DNA of 64,000 nucleotides, taken from positions 1-64,000 of the forward strand of contig JAFLDL010000023.1 of NCBI GenBank assembly GCA_017302435.1. The letters are read 5' to 3'. The notes under the pieces are model-generated. The model did no database searches. It worked only from the letters and a program-made list of their open reading frames with translations, and was not told where the DNA came from. Every line of letters begins with the position of its first letter. The first letter of the stretch is position 1. Made by a program: the position numbers and the translations under genes. Positions 1 through 10,262 of this stretch are shown in pieces. The stretch comes from Candidatus Accumulibacter necessarius (lineage in GTDB: Bacteria > Pseudomonadota > Gammaproteobacteria > Burkholderiales > Rhodocyclaceae).

Positions 1-1254
1 ACCGTGCTGGCCATCGACTCGCTGCCGCGCACGCTCTCGCGCGCCCAGAAGATGGACGCGTTGACCTCCCAGGCTGGCGTCGCTGGCTACCGCGCTGTCA
101 TCGAGGCCGCCAACGCCTTCGGTCGCTTCTTCAACGGCCAGATAACGGCGGCTGGCAAGGTTCCGCCGGCCAAGGTCTTCATTGCCGGTGCTGGCGTCGC
201 CGGCCTGGCGGCGATTGGCACTGCCGCCAACCTCGGCGCCATCGTTCGCGCCAACGACACGCGTGCCGAAGTGGCCGATCAGGTCGCGTCGCTGGGCGGT
301 GAATTCGTCAAGGTTGATTACGAGGAAGAAGGTTCCGGCGGCGGCGGTTACGCGAAGGTAATGAGCGAGGGCTTCCAGAAGGCCCAGCGCGACATGTACG
401 CCAAGCAAGCCCGGGAGGTAGACATCATCATCACCACCGCGCTGATTCCTGGCAAGCCGGCGCCCAGGCTGATCACCGCCGAGATGGTGCGCTCAATGAA
501 AGCGGGCAGCGTAATCGTCGACATGGCCGCCGAACAGGGCGGAAACTGCGAGCTGACCGAGCCTGGCAAGGCGGTAGTGAAGCACGACGTCACCATCATC
601 GGCTACACCGACCTGGTCAGCCGCTTGGCGCGGCAGTCGTCGACGCTTTACAGCACCAACCTGTTCCGACTCGCCGAGGAACTGTGCAAGACCAAGGACG
701 GCATCATCGACGTCAACATGGAAGACGAAGCCATCCGCGGCCTGACTGTAATCAAGGAAGGCGATGTCACTTGGCCACCCCCGGCGCCAAAGCCGTCGGC
801 CGCACCAGCCGCGGCACCCGCAGCGGCCGCCAAACCGGTGGTCGCCGCCAAGAAGTCAGGCGGCCACGGCAAGGGCAGCGCACCCGCCTCAGCGACCGCC
901 GTCAGTCTGCTGTTCGCCGCCGGCGCGCTGATCTTCTGGTTCATCGGGGCGGGCGCGCCACCGGCTTTCCTCGGCCACTTCACGGTCTTCGTGCTGGCCT
1001 GCTTCGTCGGCTACATGGTGGTGTGGAATGTCACGCCGGCCCTGCATACGCCGCTCATGAGCGTCACCAATGCGATCAGCAGCATCATTGCCATCGGAGC
1101 ACTGGTGCAGATTGCGCCACCGCTCGAGGCGGGGCTCAGTCGCCCCGAGGACTGGATACGCTGGCTGGCCGTGGGCGCCATCATCCTGGCGACGATCAAC
1201 ATGTTCGGCGGCTTCGCCGTGACCCAGCGCATGCTGGCGATGTTCCGCAAATAA
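1..1254 (+). CDS. pntA: NAD(P) transhydrogenase subunit alpha, 5'-truncated by window edge
   Basis: Alpha subunit of the inner-membrane proton-translocating transhydrogenase, which couples hydride transfer between NADH and NADP+ to proton flow. About 417 residues are visible; by comparison with E. coli PntA roughly the first 110 lie before the window. The NAD-binding glycine motif [11 protein letters not shown] is near visible residue 62, followed by the conserved [16 protein letters not shown] and NGGNCEL-like stretches. An Ala/Pro/Lys linker leads to about four C-terminal hydrophobic segments (visible residues 300-410). It ends [10 protein letters not shown], as the family does. It is a fused single-chain alpha subunit rather than split PntAa/PntAb. 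pntB starts 13 bases after the stop, so they form an operon. Confidence 0.95.
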   Translation, partial: TVLAIDSLPRTLSRAQKMDALTSQAGVAGYRAVIEAANAFGRFFNGQITAAGKVPPAKVFIAGAGVAGLAAIGTAANLGAIVRANDTRAEVADQVASLGGEFVKVDYEEEGSGGGGYAKVMSEGFQKAQRDMYAKQAREVDIIITTALIPGKPAPRLITAEMVRSMKAGSVIVDMAAEQGGNCELTEPGKAVVKHDVTIIGYTDLVSRLARQSSTLYSTNLFRLAEELCKTKDGIIDVNMEDEAIRGLTVIKEGDVTWPPPAPKPSAAPAAAPAAAAKPVVAAKKSGGHGKGSAPASATAVSLLFAAGALIFWFIGAGAPPAFLGHFTVFVLACFVGYMVVWNVTPALHTPLMSVTNAISSIIAIGALVQIAPPLEAGLSRPEDWIRWLAVGAIILATINMFGGFAVTQRMLAMFRK

Positions 1255-1267
1255 GGGGGCGATGATC

Positions 1268-2683
1268 ATGTCTGAAAGCCTGGCAACGGTCTCCTATCTC
1301 GGAGCAACCATCCTTTTCATTCTCTGCCTCGGCGGCCTGAGCAATCCGGAAACCTCCCGGCGTGGCAATCTGTACGGTATCGTCGGCATGACCATCGCCG
1401 TTCTGGCGACGGTCTTCGGCCCACACGTCAGCAGCACCGGTTACGCGTGGATCATTGCTGCCATGGTAGTCGGTGCGAGCATCGGTGTTTATGCGGCACG
1501 CACCGTCCAGATGACGCAAATGCCCGAACTGGTCGCGCTGATGCACAGCATGGTCGGCCTCGCTGCGATGCTCGTCGGTTTTGCCAACTATATCGATCCC
1601 GCTGCCTCAGCGCAGATGAGCGGCGTCGAAAAGACCATCCACGAAGTCGAGATCTACCTCGGCATCCTGATCGGTGCGGTGACATTTTCCGGCTCGGTCA
1701 TTGCCTTTGGCAAGCTCTCCGGCAAGATTTCCGGCAATCCGCTGCTCCTGCCGGCCCGCCACTGGATCAATCTCGCCGGCCTGCTGATCGTCATCTACTT
1801 TGGTCGCGAGTTCCTCAACGCCCATTCGATCAGCGACGGCATGACGCCGCTGGTGGTGATGACGGTGATTGCGCTGCTCTTCGGCATCCACATGGTGATG
1901 GCGATCGGTGGCGCCGACATGCCGGTGGTGGTTTCGATGCTCAATAGCTACTCGGGCTGGGCGGCAGCGGCGACCGGCTTCATGCTCTCCAACGACCTGC
2001 TGATCGTCACCGGGGCACTGGTTGGATCGAGCGGCGCAATCCTCTCGTACATCATGTGTGCGGCCATGAACCGGCACTTCATCAGCGTCATCGCCGGCGG
2101 CTTCGGCACCACTGGCGGAACACCGGCGGCGGCTGGCGGTGCCCAGCCCGCCGGCGAGGTCGTGCCGATCATTGCGTCGGACACTGCCGAGCTGCTGCGC
2201 GACGCAAAGAACGTAATCATCGTCCCGGGCTATGGCATGGCGGTAGCCCAGGCGCAGCACACAGTCTACGAGATCACCCGGCTGCTGCGCGAAAAGGGCG
2301 TCAACGTCCGCTTCGGCATCCATCCGGTGGCTGGCCGCATGCCGGGCCACATGAACGTACTGCTCGCCGAAGCCAAGGTGCCGTACGACATCGTGCAGGA
2401 AATGGACGAACTCAACGATGATTTTCCGCAGACCGACGTCGCGATGATCATCGGCGCCAACGACATCGTCAATCCGGCTGCTCAGGATGACCCGAGCAGT
2501 CCGATCGCCGGCATGCCGGTACTCGAGGTCTGGAAGGCAAAAACGTCGATCGTCATGAAGCGCAGCATGGCCTCCGGCTATGCCGGGGTGGACAACCCGC
2601 TTTTCTACAAGGATAACAACCGCATGCTCTTCGGCGATGCGAAGAAGATGCTTGACGAAGTGCTGGTTGCTCTGAAGAGCTGA
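1268..2683 (+). CDS. pntB: NAD(P) transhydrogenase subunit beta
   Basis: Beta subunit (471 aa) that carries the NADP(H)-binding domain III and most of the proton channel. The N-terminal two thirds is a series of hydrophobic helices. The C-terminal domain shows [31 protein letters not shown] and [12 protein letters not shown], all family hallmarks. Two in-frame ATGs lie 6 bases apart (1262 and 1268). I chose 1268 because it gives the N-terminus [12 protein letters not shown], matching the E. coli start, and puts AAGGGGG at a normal distance. It is translated with pntA and should supply NADPH from the proton gradient or the reverse. Confidence 0.95.
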   Translation: MSESLATVSYLGATILFILCLGGLSNPETSRRGNLYGIVGMTIAVLATVFGPHVSSTGYAWIIAAMVVGASIGVYAARTVQMTQMPELVALMHSMVGLAAMLVGFANYIDPAASAQMSGVEKTIHEVEIYLGILIGAVTFSGSVIAFGKLSGKISGNPLLLPARHWINLAGLLIVIYFGREFLNAHSISDGMTPLVVMTVIALLFGIHMVMAIGGADMPVVVSMLNSYSGWAAAATGFMLSNDLLIVTGALVGSSGAILSYIMCAAMNRHFISVIAGGFGTTGGTPAAAGGAQPAGEVVPIIASDTAELLRDAKNVIIVPGYGMAVAQAQHTVYEITRLLREKGVNVRFGIHPVAGRMPGHMNVLLAEAKVPYDIVQEMDELNDDFPQTDVAMIIGANDIVNPAAQDDPSSPIAGMPVLEVWKAKTSIVMKRSMASGYAGVDNPLFYKDNNRMLFGDAKKMLDEVLVALKS

Positions 2684-2700
2684 TCCGCGGTTTGCCTTGG

Positions 2701-2733
2701 ACCCTCCCGCCCGCTTCTTGCTGGGGGGAGGGT
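2701..2733 (+). terminator. hairpin after pntB, possible terminator
   Basis: A perfect 8-bp inverted repeat, ACCCTCCC (2701-2708) with GGGAGGGT (2726-2733), lies 17 bases after the pntB stop. No T-tract follows, so it is not a classical intrinsic terminator. It may stabilise the mRNA 3' end or assist Rho-dependent termination. Confidence 0.4.
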
Positions 2734-2823
2734 GTCCGACCGGCTCACGAAAGCGGATAAGCTGGCCTGGCGGCGACTGCAGATCAACGGCAAATCCCCG
2801 GATCAAAAGACGCCTTGCCGATT

Positions 2824-2852
2824 TTCGGATGTTGATGGACATCTGGTAGAAT
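2824..2852 (+). promoter_or_regulatory. possible sigma-70 promoter for the CBS gene
   Basis: TTCGGA (2824-2829) and TAGAAT (2847-2852) are separated by 17 bases and lie about 55 bases before the CBS-domain gene. The -10 fits well and the -35 is weak. This is inferred from spacing only. Confidence 0.35.
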
Positions 2853-2907
2853 CGTCGTGATCAGTCAATGAGCGCATCAGCTCGCTATCCTATCTCTGGG
2901 GGGTGAC

Positions 2908-3369
2908 ATGGAGGTCAAAGAAGTTCTGCAGGTGAAAGATTCCGCGCTGTTCGCAGTACATCCCAACCAGCCGCTCTCGGAAGCCGTCATCATGATGTCC
3001 GACAACGACATCGGCTCGGTGATCGTGATGGAGGGGGGCAAGCTGGCCGGGATGCTGACTTTCCGCGAGGTACTGTCAATATTGGCCAAACGCCAGACCG
3101 AGCGTCGGGTCGGACCAACGCCACCTATTGCCGAGATCCTGGTTATCGAGGCGATGGACCCCAACCCCCCGACCACTGATCCCGATATGGACGTCGACGA
3201 GTTGCGTCGAATGATGGTCGACACGCATACGCGCTATGTGCCTGTGATGGAGGGGGACACCATCGTGGGAATCGTCTCCTTCCACGACGTCGCCAAAGCG
3301 GTGCTGGAGGAGCGGAATCTGGAGAACAAGCTGCTCAAGGCGTACATCAAGGATTGGCCATCGCCTTGA
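2908..3369 (+). CDS. CBS-domain pair protein
   Basis: A 153-residue soluble protein made of two CBS motifs (about residues 10-65 and 85-145), which typically bind adenosyl nucleotides as a Bateman module. Visible hallmarks are DNDIGSVIVMEGGKLAGMLT and TRYVPVMEGDTIVGIVSFHD. No catalytic or DNA-binding domain is attached, so it is a stand-alone sensor; its partner is unknown. The ATG is preceded by CTGGGGGGTG, a good ribosome-binding site. It has its own possible promoter and lies between pntB and the convergent dgt-like gene, so it is probably monocistronic. A similar gene occurs at 30168-30767. Confidence 0.85.
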   Translation: MEVKEVLQVKDSALFAVHPNQPLSEAVIMMSDNDIGSVIVMEGGKLAGMLTFREVLSILAKRQTERRVGPTPPIAEILVIEAMDPNPPTTDPDMDVDELRRMMVDTHTRYVPVMEGDTIVGIVSFHDVAKAVLEERNLENKLLKAYIKDWPSP

Positions 3370-3579
3370 GCAGCCACCCGCTGTGTGGCGAACGTTGTCC
3401 CCCACCTCCATTGTTGCCAACCCCTGAGCCACGCCTTCTCCGCGGTTAGGCCAAGGCCGTCGGCGGTCGCTTTTGCTTTGCGTCTCCCGAGTTGACCTCA
3501 TTGCGTCTGCATCAGCCAGCACGGGCTGGAGGTGACGGGGCGATGCGTTCAGTTTGCCCAGGCGTGGGCGCCGAATGGC

Positions 3580-4719
3580 TCAACTTTCGCCAATAGCAAA
3601 CAGGCGTCGATGCTCCTTGATGGCATAGCGATCGGTCATCCCGGCGATATAGTCAGCCACTCTGCGCGCCTGGTCGCCCTCCGCTGGCAGCTGGTATTGC
3701 GGCGGAAGCAAGCGCGGGTTGGCGGTGAAGGCGACGAACAAGTCGGCAATTATCCGCTGCGCTTTGCTGGCCATCCTCAGGACCTGGTAGTGCTGATAGA
3801 GGTGTGTGCGCAAGAAGCGCTTCATATTGCGCTGCGCTTGCCGCAGATCATCGGAAAACGCGACCAGCGGAGGTGCCAGACGCACTGCAGCAACATCTTG
3901 TGGCTGGTGGCGAGCAATGTTGCTAGCGGTTGTTTCGATCAGGTCGCAGACCAGGGCATTGATCATTCGCCGGGTTGTTTCGTGGATCAGACGACGCCCG
4001 CCTAGTCCCGGATAAAGCGCGCGCACAGCTGCGACGTGCTGTGCGAACAGGCCAACTTCGGCGAGTTGCTCCAGCGTGATCAGACCGGCACGAAGTCCGT
4101 CGTCCACGTCGTGATTGTTGTAGGCGATTTCGTCGGCCAGATTGCAGATCTGTGCTTCGAGTGATGGCTGGGTACGTTTGAGAAAGCGTTCCCCCAGTTC
4201 GCCAAGGCGGCGGGCGTTTTCCAGGGAACAGTGCTTGACGATGCCCTCGCGCGTTTCGAAACAAAGATTGAGCCCATCGAAGGCGGCATAGCGCTCCTCA
4301 AGCAGATCAACCGTCCGCAGACTCTGCAGATTGTGCTCGAAACCACCGTGAGCATGCATGCAATTGTTGAGCGCCTCCTGTCCGGCATGGCCAAACGGTG
4401 TATGGCCAAGGTCGTGAGCAAGCGATATCGCTTCCGCGAGATCCTCGTTGAGCCGCAGCGCGCGCGCGATTCCGCGTGCGATCTGGGCGACTTCGAGGCT
4501 GTGAGTCAAGCGGGTACGGAAGAGGTCGCCCTCGTGATTGACGAAGACCTGGGTTTTGTACTCGAGACGTCGAAAGGCCGTCGAGTGTACGATCCGGTCC
4601 CTGTCGCGCTGAAAATCGCTGCGATGCGAAGGCTGCGCATCCGGGTAATTGCGACCGCGCGAGTTGATCGCGGATACCGCATAAGCGGCAAGCTCAGGCG
4701 TGTGCACAGCGGTCGGCAA
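3580..4719 (-). CDS. dgt: deoxyguanosinetriphosphate triphosphohydrolase-like protein
   Basis: HD-domain dNTP triphosphohydrolase of the short dGTPase-like subfamily (379 aa), expected to release tripolyphosphate from dNTPs. The N-terminal signature [19 protein letters not shown] is followed by the HD metal ligands in [10 protein letters not shown] and [12 protein letters not shown], and the later [10 protein letters not shown]. The start overlaps the end of aroB by 26 bases on the same strand, implying translational coupling in an aroK-aroB-dgt unit, an order common in betaproteobacteria. Exact nucleotide preference cannot be read from sequence; the name follows the family. Confidence 0.88.
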   Translation of the reverse strand: MPTAVHTPELAAYAVSAINSRGRNYPDAQPSHRSDFQRDRDRIVHSTAFRRLEYKTQVFVNHEGDLFRTRLTHSLEVAQIARGIARALRLNEDLAEAISLAHDLGHTPFGHAGQEALNNCMHAHGGFEHNLQSLRTVDLLEERYAAFDGLNLCFETREGIVKHCSLENARRLGELGERFLKRTQPSLEAQICNLADEIAYNNHDVDDGLRAGLITLEQLAEVGLFAQHVAAVRALYPGLGGRRLIHETTRRMINALVCDLIETTASNIARHQPQDVAAVRLAPPLVAFSDDLRQAQRNMKRFLRTHLYQHYQVLRMASKAQRIIADLFVAFTANPRLLPPQYQLPAEGDQARRVADYIAGMTDRYAIKEHRRLFAIGES

Positions 4720-5782
4720 TGGCGCGGCAGATTTCCGCTAACGGAGCAGCGTCGGTCACGGCAGCCCGCCCGACTTGTTGCAGGAGGACCAGACGAAGCT
4801 TGCCGCCCTCCACCTTCTTGTCGTTCTGCATCAGCTCAAGATAGCGGTCGACGCCCAGCATCGGCCCGTACACCGGCAGACCCGCGCGCTGAAAAAGCCT
4901 CTCTATCCGAGCAAGGTCGTCCGCGTCGATCCAGCCAAGCTGTCGTGAAAGTGCTGCCGCCATCATGGTGCCCGCGGCGATCGCTTCGCCATGCAGCCAT
5001 CCACCATAACCGACCCCGGTTTCGATGGCGTGGCCGAAAGTATGGCCAAGGTTGAGCAGGGCGCGCTCGCCGGTCTCTCGTTCATCAGCGACAACTACTT
5101 CGCTCTTGTTCCGGCAAGAACGGCAGACCGCCTCGGCCAGCGCCGTTGGTTCGCGAGCCAGCAGGCGATCCAGGTTGCCCTCAAGCCATTCGAGGAAAGG
5201 CAGGTCCCTGATCAGACCATACTTGATGACCTCAGCCAACCCGGCCCGGAGCTCGCGCTCAGGCAGCGTGTCCAGGGTATCGGTGTCAGCCAGCACGAGC
5301 TTCGGCTGGTGGAAGGCCCCGATCATGTTCTTGCCCAAGGGGTGATTGATGGCGGTCTTTCCGCCCACCGACGAATCTACTTGTGCCAGCAAAGTCGTCG
5401 GCACCTGGATGAAAGGCATCCCGCGCTGGAAGCAGGCCGCGGCAAAGCCCGTTATATCGCCGACCACACCGCCACCGAGTGCAATGAGCGTGGTGGAGCG
5501 TTCGCAGTGGCGCTCGAGCAACACATCAAAGATCGAGTTGAGCGTTCGCCAGTCCTTGAACTGCTCACCATCGGGCAGGACGATCTCGGCCACGTCAACC
5601 CCCGCCCGCTGCAATGCATCCGCCAGACGCAGAAGATACAAGGGTGCAACGGTACTGTTGGTGACGATCGCAGCCTTTGGTCGGCGCAGAAACGGCAGCA
5701 GCAGTTCGCTGCGACCGATGAGGGCTTGCCCCACATGAATGGGATAGGACCGATCCCCTAGTGCAACGGTCAGCGTTTCCAT
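4694..5782 (-). CDS. aroB: 3-dehydroquinate synthase
   Basis: Second step of the shikimate pathway: converts DAHP to 3-dehydroquinate with NAD+ and a divalent metal. The 362-residue length is normal. Visible motifs are [23 protein letters not shown], the [19 protein letters not shown] block that binds substrate phosphate and carbaglyoxylate, and the metal-ligand region [11 protein letters not shown] with HGEAIAAG. The ATG overlaps the aroK stop by 13 bases. With aroK it makes a two-step shikimate operon downstream of the pilus genes. Confidence 0.96.
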   Translation of the reverse strand: METLTVALGDRSYPIHVGQALIGRSELLLPFLRRPKAAIVTNSTVAPLYLLRLADALQRAGVDVAEIVLPDGEQFKDWRTLNSIFDVLLERHCERSTTLIALGGGVVGDITGFAAACFQRGMPFIQVPTTLLAQVDSSVGGKTAINHPLGKNMIGAFHQPKLVLADTDTLDTLPERELRAGLAEVIKYGLIRDLPFLEWLEGNLDRLLAREPTALAEAVCRSCRNKSEVVVADERETGERALLNLGHTFGHAIETGVGYGGWLHGEAIAAGTMMAAALSRQLGWIDADDLARIERLFQRAGLPVYGPMLGVDRYLELMQNDKKVEGGKLRLVLLQQVGRAAVTDAAPLAEICRAIADRCAHA

Positions 5783-6306
5783 GGCTCTCCGAGTTCCTTG
5801 ATCAGCAAATGCAGGACGGACTGTACAGTGATTCGACTGCCACTGACGATCAGATCCGCGATTTCACGGTAGAGCGGGTCTCGCTCCGCGTAGAGTTCCC
5901 TGAGCTTGCGCCGTGGGTCACTGACCTGCAACAGCGGCCGCTTCTTGTCATGCCGCGTTCGTTCGTACAGGGTTGGCAGGGGCACATCGAGATAGATCAC
6001 GAATCCGCTCGCTTCGAGGTTCTGCCGGTTCTCAGGCCGCAGGACGGCACCGCCCCCGGTAGCGACCACATGGGCATTGCGGCTGGCCAGTTCCGCAATG
6101 ACCTGCGCCTCGCGTTTGCGAAAGCCGTCCTCACCTTCGATTTCGAAGATCGTCGGCAAACTGACGCCTGTTCGAGCCTCGATCTCGTGGTCCGAATCGA
6201 CAAACCGATAGCCCAGACGCTTGGCCAGGGCTTTGCCGATCGTTGTCTTTCCGGCTCCCATCAGACCGATCAGGTAGACGTTCCGCTTGTCGTCGTTGAT
6301 TCTCAC
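5770..6306 (-). CDS. aroK: shikimate kinase
   Basis: Phosphorylates shikimate at the 3-hydroxyl using ATP (178 aa, family length). Walker A is [11 protein letters not shown] (about residues 14-24). The shikimate-binding DSD motif is in FVDSDHEIE, the GGGA motif in [10 protein letters not shown], and the LID arginine in RPLLQ. The start is a GTG immediately after a TAGAAT-like sequence on the minus strand, so the leader may be very short. The strong terminator at about 6347-6371 separates it from pilQ, suggesting aroKB can be expressed on their own. Confidence 0.95.
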   Translation of the reverse strand: MRINDDKRNVYLIGLMGAGKTTIGKALAKRLGYRFVDSDHEIEARTGVSLPTIFEIEGEDGFRKREAQVIAELASRNAHVVATGGGAVLRPENRQNLEASGFVIYLDVPLPTLYERTRHDKKRPLLQVSDPRRKLRELYAERDPLYREIADLIVSGSRITVQSVLHLLIKELGEPWKR

Positions 6307-6346
6307 AACCCTATTCTATCGCATGGTCAACAGGCATCATCCGCCC

Positions 6347-6371
6347 AACAAAAAGCCGGCTCAACGCCGGC
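6347..6371 (-). terminator. intrinsic terminator of the pil operon
   Basis: Read on the minus strand: GCCGGC, a 5-base loop GTTGA, GCCGGC, then TTTTTGTT. A compact GC stem followed by a T-tract is a classical Rho-independent terminator. It lies 24 bases past the pilQ stop and before aroK. Confidence 0.8.
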
Positions 6372-6394
6372 CCTTTGCCTATGCCAGGCGCCGG

Positions 6395-8506
6395 TCAGCG
6401 CACGGCGAGATTCTCGGCAACGATTCTCGGCGTCACGAAAACCAGCAGTTCGGTCTTGTCGTCAATGGTTTCGCGGTTCTTGAACAGGAAACCGACATAG
6501 GGAAGATCACCGAAGAACGGGATCCGCTGCGTGTTGTTGCGCGTTGTCTGCGTGTAGATGCCGCCAATCACCACGGTGCCGCCGTTCTCGACCAGGACCT
6601 CGGTCTTGACGTGCCTGGTATCGATGGCCACCCCCGCACCACCGGTCTGCAGAGGGCTCGGAGTGTCCTTGTTGACATCCAATTGCATGAAGATCCTGCC
6701 ATCGGGAGTAATCTGAGGCTTCACCTTCAACGAGAGATTCGCTTTGCGGAAGGAGACGCTGGTAGCACCAGAGCTGGTCGCCTGCTGATAGGGAATTTCA
6801 ACGCCTTGCTCGATGATCGCTTCCACCTGATTCGCCGTCATGACCCGCGGACTGGAGATGACCTTGCCGCGGCCATCGGCTTCGAGTGCCGAGATCTCCG
6901 TATTCAGGAACTGCGTCATCGCGCTGTTGTAGAGGACCAGCGAGAACAAGCCGGCGTTGCCGGTTCGAGGCTGCGCCGGAAGATTGACGTTGAACGCGTC
7001 GGTGTTGAAGTCTGGAATGTCCTTGACTTGCCCGGTGTAATAACCCGGCGTATTTGCTCTGGCACCGGCCATGGCCTGACCGCTGAAACCCTGCCCGCCG
7101 AAGCCGTAACCCGCTCTCTGATTCCAGCCCAAACGGACGCCCAGGTTTTTGGCAAAACTGTCGCCGGCTTCAACAATCCGTGCTTCAATCATCACCTGCC
7201 GGGCTGCCACGTCTACCTTGGCAATCATCGCCCGCACATCATCAATGCGGCTCGGCGTGTCCTTGATGAACATCATGTTCGAACGGGCATCGATGAGGGC
7301 GCTGCCGCGCTTCGAGAGCAGGCTCTGCTTGGGGTCTACAAGCAGCTTCTGAATGTCTTCCGCCTTGATATAGTTCATCTGGAAGCTCTCGGTCTGCAAT
7401 GGCTCGAGGTCGCCGATCTGAGCTCTCGACTCAAAGTCGAGCTTCTCCTTGGTGGCGATCTCCTCCCGCGGCGCAATGAGAATGACGTTTCCATTCTTGC
7501 GCATGTCGAGACCCTTTTGCTGCATGATGATATCCAGCGCCTGATCCCAGGGCACGTCCTTCAGAATCAGGGTGATCTGGCCGCCAACGGAGTCGCTGAC
7601 GACCATGTTCATGCCGGTGAACTCGCCGATCACCTGCAGCAGACGGCGGACCTCGATATTCTGGAAATTGAGTGACAGCTTTTCCCCCTGGAAACCACCA
7701 CGCGTTCCCTGTACCAGCTTGTTTGGGTCCTCGACGATCTTCTTGACTTCAATCACGAATTGGGAGTCACTCTGGTAGGCGTTGTGCTCCCAAAGGCCGC
7801 GCGGGGTAATTGTCATGCGGGCGTTCGCGCCCTGCTGGACAGTATCCACGGTCAGCACCGGCGTCGCGAAGTCGGTCACATCAAGCCGCTTGCGCAGCGC
7901 TTCCGGAACGTTCACCTTGACGAAGTCGACCACCAGCTTTGATCCTTGTTGCTTGATGTCGATTCCCGCATTGGGGTCGCTCAGGTCAACTGTGATCCGT
8001 CCCTCGCCATCCTTGCCCCGCCGGAAATTCACGTCGCGAATGCTGTTCGCCATCTCGGAGGCACGTGCTTTGGCGAAGTGCTCGACCAAGAGCGTGCTGT
8101 CGGGGGTAGCACTTGGTACCAGAGCGAGGAGGAGGCTGTTCCCGTCGATGGTCGCGTCGTAGGTCATGGGCTTGTTAAGGTTCAGGACGACGCGGGTACG
8201 GTCTTCTGCCTGGACGATATTGGCACTTTTCAGGTCTCCTTCGTTATACGTCTGGCTCGACTTGCCGAGGCCGTTGGTCGTATTCGGAAAGTCAAAGGCT
8301 ATGCGCGGGGGTTTGGCTACACTGAAAGCTGGCGGGAGAGCCTGCAAGGCTTCCTTGAACGTCAGCTTGACGTTCAAGACCGAGCCTTGCTGAACAACGT
8401 TGAAGGACTCGATGGAATTGGGCCTGGCTTCCTGGGCCTGCGCGCTGGCGAGCGCCAGCAGCACACCACCCACAAGGCCGAGCAGGTATTGTTTGATCTG
8501 CTTCAT
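6395..8506 (-). CDS. pilQ: type IV pilus outer-membrane secretin PilQ
   Basis: Outer-membrane secretin (703 aa) forming the gated channel for the type IV pilus. A signal peptide ends near LASAQAQ (residue 25). An AMIN-type beta domain (30-250) probably binds peptidoglycan. An STN/N0 domain begins near FQGEKLSLNFQNIEVRRLL, then N1 repeats, then the secretin core with VEAIIEQGVEIPYQQ and the C-terminal VIGGIYTQTTRNN and DLPYVGFLFKN signatures. It starts directly after the pilP stop with no gap. It is the last gene of pilMNOPQ and is followed by an intrinsic terminator. Confidence 0.97.
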   Translation of the reverse strand: MKQIKQYLLGLVGGVLLALASAQAQEARPNSIESFNVVQQGSVLNVKLTFKEALQALPPAFSVAKPPRIAFDFPNTTNGLGKSSQTYNEGDLKSANIVQAEDRTRVVLNLNKPMTYDATIDGNSLLLALVPSATPDSTLLVEHFAKARASEMANSIRDVNFRRGKDGEGRITVDLSDPNAGIDIKQQGSKLVVDFVKVNVPEALRKRLDVTDFATPVLTVDTVQQGANARMTITPRGLWEHNAYQSDSQFVIEVKKIVEDPNKLVQGTRGGFQGEKLSLNFQNIEVRRLLQVIGEFTGMNMVVSDSVGGQITLILKDVPWDQALDIIMQQKGLDMRKNGNVILIAPREEIATKEKLDFESRAQIGDLEPLQTESFQMNYIKAEDIQKLLVDPKQSLLSKRGSALIDARSNMMFIKDTPSRIDDVRAMIAKVDVAARQVMIEARIVEAGDSFAKNLGVRLGWNQRAGYGFGGQGFSGQAMAGARANTPGYYTGQVKDIPDFNTDAFNVNLPAQPRTGNAGLFSLVLYNSAMTQFLNTEISALEADGRGKVISSPRVMTANQVEAIIEQGVEIPYQQATSSGATSVSFRKANLSLKVKPQITPDGRIFMQLDVNKDTPSPLQTGGAGVAIDTRHVKTEVLVENGGTVVIGGIYTQTTRNNTQRIPFFGDLPYVGFLFKNRETIDDKTELLVFVTPRIVAENLAVR

Positions 8507-9022
8507 TTAGTTCGCTCCCTTTTCCTGCAACAGCAAGGTGCTCGTCCTTTCCACCCAGTCACCCGCGGAATCCTGGATGAGTTCCCGCAATGTGACTTCC
8601 GACTCGGAGACATCCACCACCACGCCGAAGTTCTGTCCCATGTAGTTTCCGATCTTGACCTGGTGCAAAGTCCCATCGACCTGAATGATGGCATACGATA
8701 CCTTCTTCTTGGTCATCACGCCGACGTATTTCAGGGTCTCCAGCGGATGCAGCTCCAGCGGCTCCTTGGGTCGATCCAGGTCAGGTCGGAAGCCACCACC
8801 GCCTTTTTTCTCCTGCGGCCCCATCTTGGCCGCCTTGAAGGGGTCAAGGATATTGCCAGCGTCGTAGGGAACTGGCTCGTAGGGTTCCACCACCGGCAAG
8901 GGCGGGATCTTGGCCGTGACACCCTGGGCCGCCGTCTTCATCCACTCGCGCAACTCCTCCTGGTCGCCGCCAGCGCAGGCGGCCAGGGCAACGCAACCAA
9001 GCAAAACAAGGAGTCTCCTCAT
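8507..9022 (-). CDS. pilP: type IV pilus assembly lipoprotein PilP
   Basis: Inner-membrane lipoprotein (171 aa) that links the PilNO complex to the PilQ secretin across the periplasm. The lipobox is VALAACAGG with the lipidated Cys at residue 16. A low-complexity linker follows, then the C-terminal beta domain with LETLKYVGVMTKKK and YAIIQVDGTLHQVKIGNYMG, typical of PilP. It overlaps pilO by 4 bases and abuts pilQ, indicating tight translational coupling. Confidence 0.95.
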   Translation of the reverse strand: MRRLLVLLGCVALAACAGGDQEELREWMKTAAQGVTAKIPPLPVVEPYEPVPYDAGNILDPFKAAKMGPQEKKGGGGFRPDLDRPKEPLELHPLETLKYVGVMTKKKVSYAIIQVDGTLHQVKIGNYMGQNFGVVVDVSESEVTLRELIQDSAGDWVERTSTLLLQEKGAN

Positions 9023-9696
9023 TGCTTTCCACCCTTCGCAGCGGCTTGGGCGGCCTTTCTCTTCGCCGCCAACTCTTCCTCATCGAGATAGCGGAAGGTC
9101 TTGGTGGTCGCGTCCATGACGAGTGTGCCGTCCTTGCTCTGCTGGTTCGTGGTAATCGCGATATTGTTCAAGGTGACAATTCTGGACAACGCGCCGATGT
9201 CCCCGGCGAAGGAACCAAAGTCATGGTAAGTGCCAGTCAGGCGGACGGTAATCGGCAGTTCCGCGTAGAAATCCTTCACCTGTTCCGCCCCGGGCTTGAA
9301 TAGATCGAACTGCAGGCCACGTCCCATTCCCGCTTGATTGATCTCGACCAGCAAGGATTCAACTTCGGATTTGTTGGGCAACTGCTTCAATAGTGTACCG
9401 AAAGAGCGCTCTATCTCGTTCAGGCGCTGGACGTACAAATCAAGGTTAAGCGCCTGAGCCTTCTTGGTGACGTACTCGTCCCTGAGCTTCAGCTCCGTCT
9501 CCTGCTTGACCTGCAGGGACTCCAGTTGTTCAGCCCATAGAAACCACCAGCCAGCTGCCAGGATCACCAGGCACAAACCAACGAGGACGGTCACGCGAGG
9601 TACTAGAGGCCATGCACCCAAATCCTTGGGGTTCAGATCCTGGAAATCGCTGAGGACGGCTCTGAAGTCAATGGTCGGAAGAGAGCTTGTCTTCAC
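9019..9696 (-). CDS. pilO: type IV pilus inner-membrane protein PilO
   Basis: Bitopic membrane protein (225 aa) that heterodimerises with PilN in the alignment subcomplex. One transmembrane helix (about residues 31-52, VTVLVGLCLVILAAGWWFLW) is followed by a coiled coil (EQLESLQVKQETELKLRDEY) and a periplasmic ferredoxin-like fold, including the LPNKSEVESLLVEINQAG stretch usual for PilO. It overlaps both neighbours by 4 bases. The Lys/Ala-rich C-terminus is probably disordered. Confidence 0.95.
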   Translation of the reverse strand: MKTSSLPTIDFRAVLSDFQDLNPKDLGAWPLVPRVTVLVGLCLVILAAGWWFLWAEQLESLQVKQETELKLRDEYVTKKAQALNLDLYVQRLNEIERSFGTLLKQLPNKSEVESLLVEINQAGMGRGLQFDLFKPGAEQVKDFYAELPITVRLTGTYHDFGSFAGDIGALSRIVTLNNIAITTNQQSKDGTLVMDATTKTFRYLDEEELAAKRKAAQAAAKGGKQ

Positions 9697-10262
9697 TTCT
9701 TCGGCCCTCCTTGCTCGACGGCAGTTCGCTTGAGTGAGGCAATCATGCTGAACTCATTGAGACGCCGCTTGTCGACAACCACCGCCTTGATCTCCAGCAG
9801 CTGCGGCTTCTCAAGCCATGGCGATGCTTCGATGTTGCGCATCAGCGTCGACACCCGAGCGCCGGACTGGGCGAAACCACCGAGATGGATCTTTTGCCCT
9901 TCCTGCTTCAGCGAGCGAAGGTAGACCCCCTCCGGCATCTGCTTGGCCAAGTCACTCAGCAAGCGTACTGCCTCCGCCCGATCACGCTGCAAAGATTCGA
10001 TGATCCGCTTACGTTCCATCAAGGCGTCACTTTGCTCCTTGAGCCGCTTGATCTGATCAATCTCCTTGTCAAGGACGGCAATTTCCTTCTTGAGAAAGTC
10101 GTTTTTGGCGTCCTGATTGGAGAGATAGCCGGCAATTACCGAGTAAACAAGGAAGACCATCAGCCCGGAAAGCAGCATGACCAGCCCAAGCAAGGCGTGG
10201 AACTGCTGGCGCCGTGCCCTGCGCTTTTCTTCACGGTGCGGAAGAAGATTGATATGTATCAT
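9693..10262 (-). CDS. pilN: type IV pilus inner-membrane protein PilN
   Basis: Partner of PilO and PilM (189 aa). The N-terminus MIHINLLPHREEKR contains the INLLP motif that inserts into the PilM groove. One transmembrane helix (about residues 25-46) is followed by a coiled coil and a periplasmic domain with LAKQMPEGVYLRSLKQEG, a family signature. It overlaps pilM and pilO by 4 bases each. Confidence 0.96.
   Translation of the reverse strand: MIHINLLPHREEKRRARRQQFHALLGLVMLLSGLMVFLVYSVIAGYLSNQDAKNDFLKKEIAVLDKEIDQIKRLKEQSDALMERKRIIESLQRDRAEAVRLLSDLAKQMPEGVYLRSLKQEGQKIHLGGFAQSGARVSTLMRNIEASPWLEKPQLLEIKAVVVDKRRLNEFSMIASLKRTAVEQGGPKK

Noticed and set aside
1607-2842. Long minus-strand open frame opposite pntB
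   Set aside because: His/Arg-rich shadow of a high-GC gene with no family resemblance; similar long shadows lie opposite pilQ (6287-7675) and gltB (56032-57363).
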